Shown in pieces: positions 59,895 through 64,000 of a stretch of 64,000 nucleotides of DNA. Made by a program: the position numbers and the translations under genes. Source of the DNA: JBNNGK01 sp050268245 (GTDB lineage: Bacteria; Pseudomonadota; Gammaproteobacteria; Enterobacterales; Enterobacteriaceae); NCBI RefSeq assembly GCF_050268245.1, contig NZ_JBNNGK010000010.1, positions 107,649 to 171,648 on the forward strand. Reading direction: 5' to 3'. Within the stretch, counting starts at the first letter, position 1; the number at the start of each line of letters is the position of its first letter. A model generated the notes under the pieces. It searched no databases. It worked only from the letters and a program-made list of their open reading frames with translations, and was not told the origin of the DNA.

Positions 59895-60269
59895 ATGGCA
59901 ACGATTAACCAGCTGGTACGCAAACCACGCTCTGTGAAGGCTGCTAAAAGCAACGTTCCAGCGCTGGAAGCCTGCCCGCAAAAACGTGGTGTATGTACCC
60001 GCGTATATACTACTACCCCGAAGAAACCAAACTCCGCACTGCGTAAAGTTTGCCGTGTGCGTTTGACTAACGGTTTTGAAGTGACTTCCTACATCGGTGG
60101 TGAAGGTCACAACCTGCAGGAGCACTCCGTGATCCTGATCCGTGGCGGTCGTGTAAAAGACTTGCCAGGTGTGCGTTATCACACCGTTCGCGGCGCACTT
60201 GACTGCTCCGGTGTTAAAGACCGTAAGCAAGCTCGTTCCAAGTACGGCGTGAAGAAGCCAAAGGCTTAA
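59895..60269 (+). CDS. rpsL: 30S ribosomal protein S12
   Basis: 124-residue decoding-centre protein. The sequence TPKKPNSALRKVCRVRL keeps the wild-type lysine at the main streptomycin-resistance site, and the second site near RVKDLPGVRYH is also wild type. It is the first gene of the str operon with AGGAG upstream. Confidence 0.99.
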   Translation: MATINQLVRKPRSVKAAKSNVPALEACPQKRGVCTRVYTTTPKKPNSALRKVCRVRLTNGFEVTSYIGGEGHNLQEHSVILIRGGRVKDLPGVRYHTVRGALDCSGVKDRKQARSKYGVKKPKA

Positions 60270-60365
60270 TGGTTCTCCGTTAAGTAAGGCCAAACATTTT
60301 CACTTTAATGTCAAAATAAACTCGTAGAGTTTTGGACAATCCTGAATTAACAACGGAGTATTTCC

Positions 60366-60836
60366 ATGCCACGTCGTCGCGTTATTGGTCAACGTAAAAT
60401 CCTGCCGGATCCTAAGTTCGGATCCGAGCTGCTGGCTAAATTTGTAAATATCCTGATGGTAGATGGTAAAAAATCTACTGCAGAAGCAATCGTCTATACC
60501 GCGCTGGAGACCCTGGCTCAGCGTTCTGGTAAAGATCACCTGGAAGCTTTCGAAGTAGCTCTGGACAACGTGCGCCCGACTGTCGAAGTTAAGTCTCGCC
60601 GCGTTGGTGGTTCTACTTATCAGGTACCAGTTGAAGTTCGTCCGGTTCGTCGTAATGCTCTGGCAATGCGTTGGATCGTTGATGCTGCTCGTAAACGTGG
60701 TGATAAATCCATGGCTCTGCGCCTGGCGAACGAGCTGTCTGACGCAGCAGAGAACAAAGGTTCTGCTGTTAAGAAGCGTGAAGACGTTCACCGTATGGCC
60801 GAAGCCAACAAGGCGTTCGCCCACTACCGCTGGTAA
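60366..60836 (+). CDS. rpsG: 30S ribosomal protein S7
   Basis: 156-residue S7, primary 16S 3' domain binder and, in E. coli, translational repressor of the str operon. It starts MPRRRVIGQRKILPDPKFGS and ends KAFAHYRW, the short form that lacks the C-terminal extension of E. coli K-12. Confidence 0.99.
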   Translation: MPRRRVIGQRKILPDPKFGSELLAKFVNILMVDGKKSTAEAIVYTALETLAQRSGKDHLEAFEVALDNVRPTVEVKSRRVGGSTYQVPVEVRPVRRNALAMRWIVDAARKRGDKSMALRLANELSDAAENKGSAVKKREDVHRMAEANKAFAHYRW

Positions 60837-60930
60837 TTACCACGCGTAGTTATGCTAACCAAGCGGGCGCTTCAATAAGTCAGCCCGCTTGGCTTAACTG
60901 AATGAACGCCCTAGGCAATAGAGGAATCAA

Positions 60931-63045
60931 ATGGCTCGTACAACACCCATTGAGCGCTACCGTAACATCGGAATCAGCGCACACATTGACGCCGGTAAAA
61001 CCACCACTACCGAACGTATTCTGTTCTACACCGGTGTAAACCACAAACTCGGTGAAGTTCATGACGGCGCAGCTACCATGGACTGGATGGAGCAGGAGCA
61101 GGAGCGTGGTATCACTATTACCTCTGCTGCGACTACTGCATTTTGGTCAGGTATGGCTAAGCAGTATGAACCGCATCGCGTAAACATCATCGACACCCCA
61201 GGACACGTTGACTTCACCATCGAAGTAGAACGTTCCATGCGTGTTCTTGACGGTGCGGTAATGGTTTACTGTGCTGTTGGTGGTGTTCAGCCACAGTCTG
61301 AAACCGTATGGCGTCAGGCTAACAAATATAAAGTTCCACGCATCGCGTTCGTTAACAAAATGGACCGTATGGGTGCTAACTTCTTGAAAGTTGTAGGCCA
61401 GATTAAATCTCGCCTGGGTGCTAACCCGGTTCCTCTGCAGCTGGCAATCGGCGCAGAAGAGAAATTCACCGGTGTTGTTGACCTGGTGAAAATGAAAGCT
61501 ATCAACTGGAACGAAGCTGATGCTGGTTTGACCTTCGAATACGAAGAGATCCCTGCAGACATGCAGGAACTGGCTGAAGAATGGCACCAGAATCTGATCG
61601 AATCTGCTGCTGAAGCTTCCGAAGAGCTGATGGAAAAATACTTGGGCGGCGAAGAGCTGACCGAGGAAGAAATCAAAGGTGCTCTGCGTCAGCGCGTGCT
61701 GAACAACGAAATCATCTTGGTCACCTGTGGTTCTGCGTTTAAGAACAAAGGTGTTCAGGCGATGCTGGATGCGGTAATCGATTACCTGCCATCACCAACT
61801 GACGTACCTGCCATCAACGGTATGTTGGACGACGGTAAAGACACCCCAGCCGAGCGTCACGCGAGTGATGAAGAGCCGTTTGCTGCATTGGCGTTCAAGA
61901 TTGCTACCGACCCGTTCGTAGGTAACCTGACGTTCTTCCGCGTGTACTCCGGTATTGTTAACTCCGGTGATACCGTAGTGAACTCCGTGAAAGCTGCGCG
62001 TGAGCGTTTCGGCCGTATCGTTCAGATGCACGCTAACAAGCGTGAAGAGATCAAAGAAGTTCGCGCTGGTGACATCGCGGCGGCAATCGGTCTGAAAGAC
62101 GTTACCACGGGTGATACCCTGTGCGATCCAGATCATGTGATCATTCTGGAGCGTATGGAGTTCCCTGAGCCGGTAATTTCCATCGCGGTTGAACCGAAAA
62201 CCAAAGCTGACCAAGAAAAAATGGGTCTGGCTCTGGGTCGTTTGGCGAAAGAGGATCCATCATTCCGCGTATGGACTGATGAAGAATCTAACCAGACTAT
62301 CATCGCGGGCATGGGCGAACTGCACCTCGATATCATCGTTGACCGTATGCGTCGTGAGTTCAACGTTGAAGCTAACGTGGGTAAACCACAGGTTGCTTAC
62401 CGTGAAGCGATTCGCGCGAAAGTGACGGATATCGAAGGTAAACACGCCAAGCAATCTGGTGGTCGTGGTCAGTATGGTCATGTTGTTATCGACATGTACC
62501 CACTGGAGCCGGGCTCAAATCCGAAAGGTTACGAGTTCGTCAACGACATCAAAGGTGGTGTAATTCCAACAGAATACATCCCTGCCGTTGATAAAGGTTT
62601 GCAGGAGCAGCTGAAATCTGGCCCACTGGCTGGTTATCCGGTTGTTGATCTCGGTGTGCGTCTGCACTTCGGTTCTTACCACGACGTTGACTCCTCTGAG
62701 CTGGCGTTTAAACTGGCTGCCTCTATCGCCTTTAAAGATGGCTTTAAGAAAGCAAAACCAGTTCTGCTTGAGCCTATCATGAAGGTTGAAGTTGAAACGC
62801 CGGAAGAGAACACTGGTGACGTTATCGGTGACCTTAGCCGTCGTCGCGGCATGCTGCGCGGTCAAGAATCCAACGTTACTGGCGTTGTGATTCACGCTGA
62901 AGTTCCGTTGTCTGAAATGTTCGGGTACGCAACTCAACTGCGTTCTCTGACCAAAGGTCGTGCTTCTTACTCTATGGAGTTCCTGAAGTATGATGATGCT
63001 CCGAACAACGTTGCTCAGGCCGTAATCGAAGCCCGTGGTAAATAA
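60931..63045 (+). CDS. fusA: Elongation factor G
   Basis: 704-residue translocation GTPase. G1 AHIDAGKTTTTERI, G3 DTPGHVDF, G4 NKMDRMG. Domain IV starts around 480 and the C-terminus is complete (PNNVAQAVIEARGK). It is the third gene of the str operon, with fewer than 100 bp after rpsG. Confidence 0.99.
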   Translation: MARTTPIERYRNIGISAHIDAGKTTTTERILFYTGVNHKLGEVHDGAATMDWMEQEQERGITITSAATTAFWSGMAKQYEPHRVNIIDTPGHVDFTIEVERSMRVLDGAVMVYCAVGGVQPQSETVWRQANKYKVPRIAFVNKMDRMGANFLKVVGQIKSRLGANPVPLQLAIGAEEKFTGVVDLVKMKAINWNEADAGLTFEYEEIPADMQELAEEWHQNLIESAAEASEELMEKYLGGEELTEEEIKGALRQRVLNNEIILVTCGSAFKNKGVQAMLDAVIDYLPSPTDVPAINGMLDDGKDTPAERHASDEEPFAALAFKIATDPFVGNLTFFRVYSGIVNSGDTVVNSVKAARERFGRIVQMHANKREEIKEVRAGDIAAAIGLKDVTTGDTLCDPDHVIILERMEFPEPVISIAVEPKTKADQEKMGLALGRLAKEDPSFRVWTDEESNQTIIAGMGELHLDIIVDRMRREFNVEANVGKPQVAYREAIRAKVTDIEGKHAKQSGGRGQYGHVVIDMYPLEPGSNPKGYEFVNDIKGGVIPTEYIPAVDKGLQEQLKSGPLAGYPVVDLGVRLHFGSYHDVDSSELAFKLAASIAFKDGFKKAKPVLLEPIMKVEVETPEENTGDVIGDLSRRRGMLRGQESNVTGVVIHAEVPLSEMFGYATQLRSLTKGRASYSMEFLKYDDAPNNVAQAVIEARGK

Positions 63046-63116
63046 GCCCAGGGTTTTACAATAATGATCCCATGCTCTCTCCTTGAGGGGAGAGCATAAG
63101 AGTAAGGAATATAGCC

Positions 63117-64000
63117 GTGTCTAAAGAAAAATTTGAACGTACAAAACCGCACGTTAACGTTGGTACTATCGGCCACGTTGACCACGGTAAAACTACCCTG
63201 ACTGCAGCAATCACCACCGTTCTGGCTAAAACCTACGGCGGCGCTGCGCGCGCATTCGACCAGATCGATAACGCACCAGAAGAAAAAGCTCGTGGTATCA
63301 CCATCAACACCTCTCACGTTGAATATGACACCCCGACTCGCCACTACGCGCACGTTGACTGCCCAGGGCACGCCGACTACGTGAAAAACATGATCACCGG
63401 TGCTGCACAGATGGACGGCGCTATCCTGGTTGTAGCTGCGACTGACGGCCCTATGCCTCAGACTCGTGAGCACATCCTGCTGGGTCGTCAGGTAGGCGTT
63501 CCTTACATCATCGTGTTCATGAACAAATGTGACATGGTTGATGATGAAGAGCTGCTGGAACTGGTTGAAATGGAAGTGCGTGAGCTGCTGTCTCAGTACG
63601 ACTTCCCAGGCGACGACCTGCCGGTAATCCGTGGTTCAGCGCTGAAAGCACTGGAAGGCGAAGCCGAGTGGGAAGCGAAGATTGTAGAACTGGCAGAAGC
63701 GCTGGATTCTTACATCCCAGAACCAGAGCGTGCTGTAGACAAGCCGTTCCTGCTGCCAATCGAAGACGTGTTCTCCATCTCTGGTCGTGGTACCGTTGTT
63801 ACCGGTCGTGTTGAGCGCGGTATCATCAAAGTTGGTGAAGAAGTTGAAATCGTAGGTATCAAAGACACCGTTAAGTCTACTTGTACTGGCGTAGAAATGT
63901 TCCGCAAACTGCTGGACGAAGGCCGTGCGGGTGAGAACGTTGGTGTTCTGCTGCGTGGTATCAAGCGTGAAGATATCGAACGTGGTCAGGTACTGGCTAA
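63117..64000 (+). CDS. tuf: Elongation factor Tu, 3' end missing
   Basis: Delivers aminoacyl-tRNA to the ribosome. GTG start, as in E. coli, reading SKEKFERTKPHVNVGTIGHV. G1 GHVDHGKT, G3 DCPGHADY, G4 NKCD are present. About 294 of 394 residues are inside the window (through domain II, ERGQVLA). By its place after fusA this is tufA. Confidence 0.99.
   Translation, partial: MSKEKFERTKPHVNVGTIGHVDHGKTTLTAAITTVLAKTYGGAARAFDQIDNAPEEKARGITINTSHVEYDTPTRHYAHVDCPGHADYVKNMITGAAQMDGAILVVAATDGPMPQTREHILLGRQVGVPYIIVFMNKCDMVDDEELLELVEMEVRELLSQYDFPGDDLPVIRGSALKALEGEAEWEAKIVELAEALDSYIPEPERAVDKPFLLPIEDVFSISGRGTVVTGRVERGIIKVGEEVEIVGIKDTVKSTCTGVEMFRKLLDEGRAGENVGVLLRGIKREDIERGQVLA

Noticed and set aside
63073..63096. 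Hairpin between fusA and tuf
   Set aside because: A 10-bp stem (TGCTCTCTCC/GGGGAGAGCA with one G-U pair) but no T tract and inside the str operon; more likely an mRNA processing or leader structure than a terminator.
1..64000. CRISPR arrays, tRNA or rRNA genes, integrase, transposase, prophage
   Set aside because: No regularly spaced direct repeats, tRNA cloverleaf, rRNA segments or recombinase genes could be recognised on either strand.

Overview
The window is a chromosomal segment of an enterobacterium (order Enterobacterales). OmpR, EnvZ, AroK, Rpe, TrpS, NirB, ArgD, CRP, SlyD, S12, S7, EF-G and EF-Tu all read as close relatives of the Escherichia coli proteins. Gene order follows the E. 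coli ompR-to-tufA stretch with several insertions and losses. ERIC-like repeats, moderate GC content by eye and accessory content such as telA/XpaC-like and a cellobiose-type PTS suggest a Serratia-like member of the Yersiniaceae. The genus is an inference, not a proof.

Layout. 1-5.9 kb: ompR (5' end cut by the window edge)-envZ, pckA, hslO, and hslR-yrfG. 6-12 kb: igaA, nudE and mrcA. 12.1-15.6 kb: the five-gene hofMNOPQ DNA-uptake/pilus-assembly-like operon. 16-22.5 kb: aroK-aroB-damX-dam-rpe-gph-trpS. 22.5-27.7 kb: the nitrite operon nirBDC-cysG on the minus strand, with an FNR box and a NarL/NarP-type box 28 bp apart. 28.2-29.5 kb: codA without codB, preceded by a PurR-type operator. 29.7-35.4 kb: tsgA, then a self-contained minus-strand operon for a lactose/cellobiose-type PTS (IIB-IIC-IIA), a GH4 6-phospho-beta-glucosidase and a LacI-type repressor, with a perfect palindromic operator at its head. 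35.7-42.6 kb: ppiA, btsS-btsR, a yjgR-like ATPase, pabA and argD (tandem ARG boxes). 42.8-46.6 kb: crp, yhfA, prkB, yheU, yheT. 46.8-50.5 kb: an accessory block with a LysE-type exporter, a PhzF-type isomerase, an XpaC-like membrane protein and TelA. 50.8-57.7 kb: yheS, kefG-kefB-yheV, slyD, slyX, fkpA. 58-64 kb: yheO-tusDCB and the str operon rpsL-rpsG-fusA-tuf (tuf cut by the window edge).

Most of the window is core housekeeping: osmosensing, gluconeogenesis, peptidoglycan synthesis, shikimate pathway, anaerobic nitrite reduction, redox protection, tRNA thiolation and translation. The most unusual signal is non-coding. A roughly 130-bp structured repeat occurs twice (9304-9432 and, inverted, 42680-42810). 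Each copy lies in a convergent intergenic gap and is flanked by two near-identical copies of a terminator-like hairpin. The hairpins differ completely between the two loci. This looks like a small element that inserts at terminator hairpins and duplicates them. Also present are a GGGCGCAGC-type palindrome found after three genes, and ERIC-like elements in full, deleted and half form.
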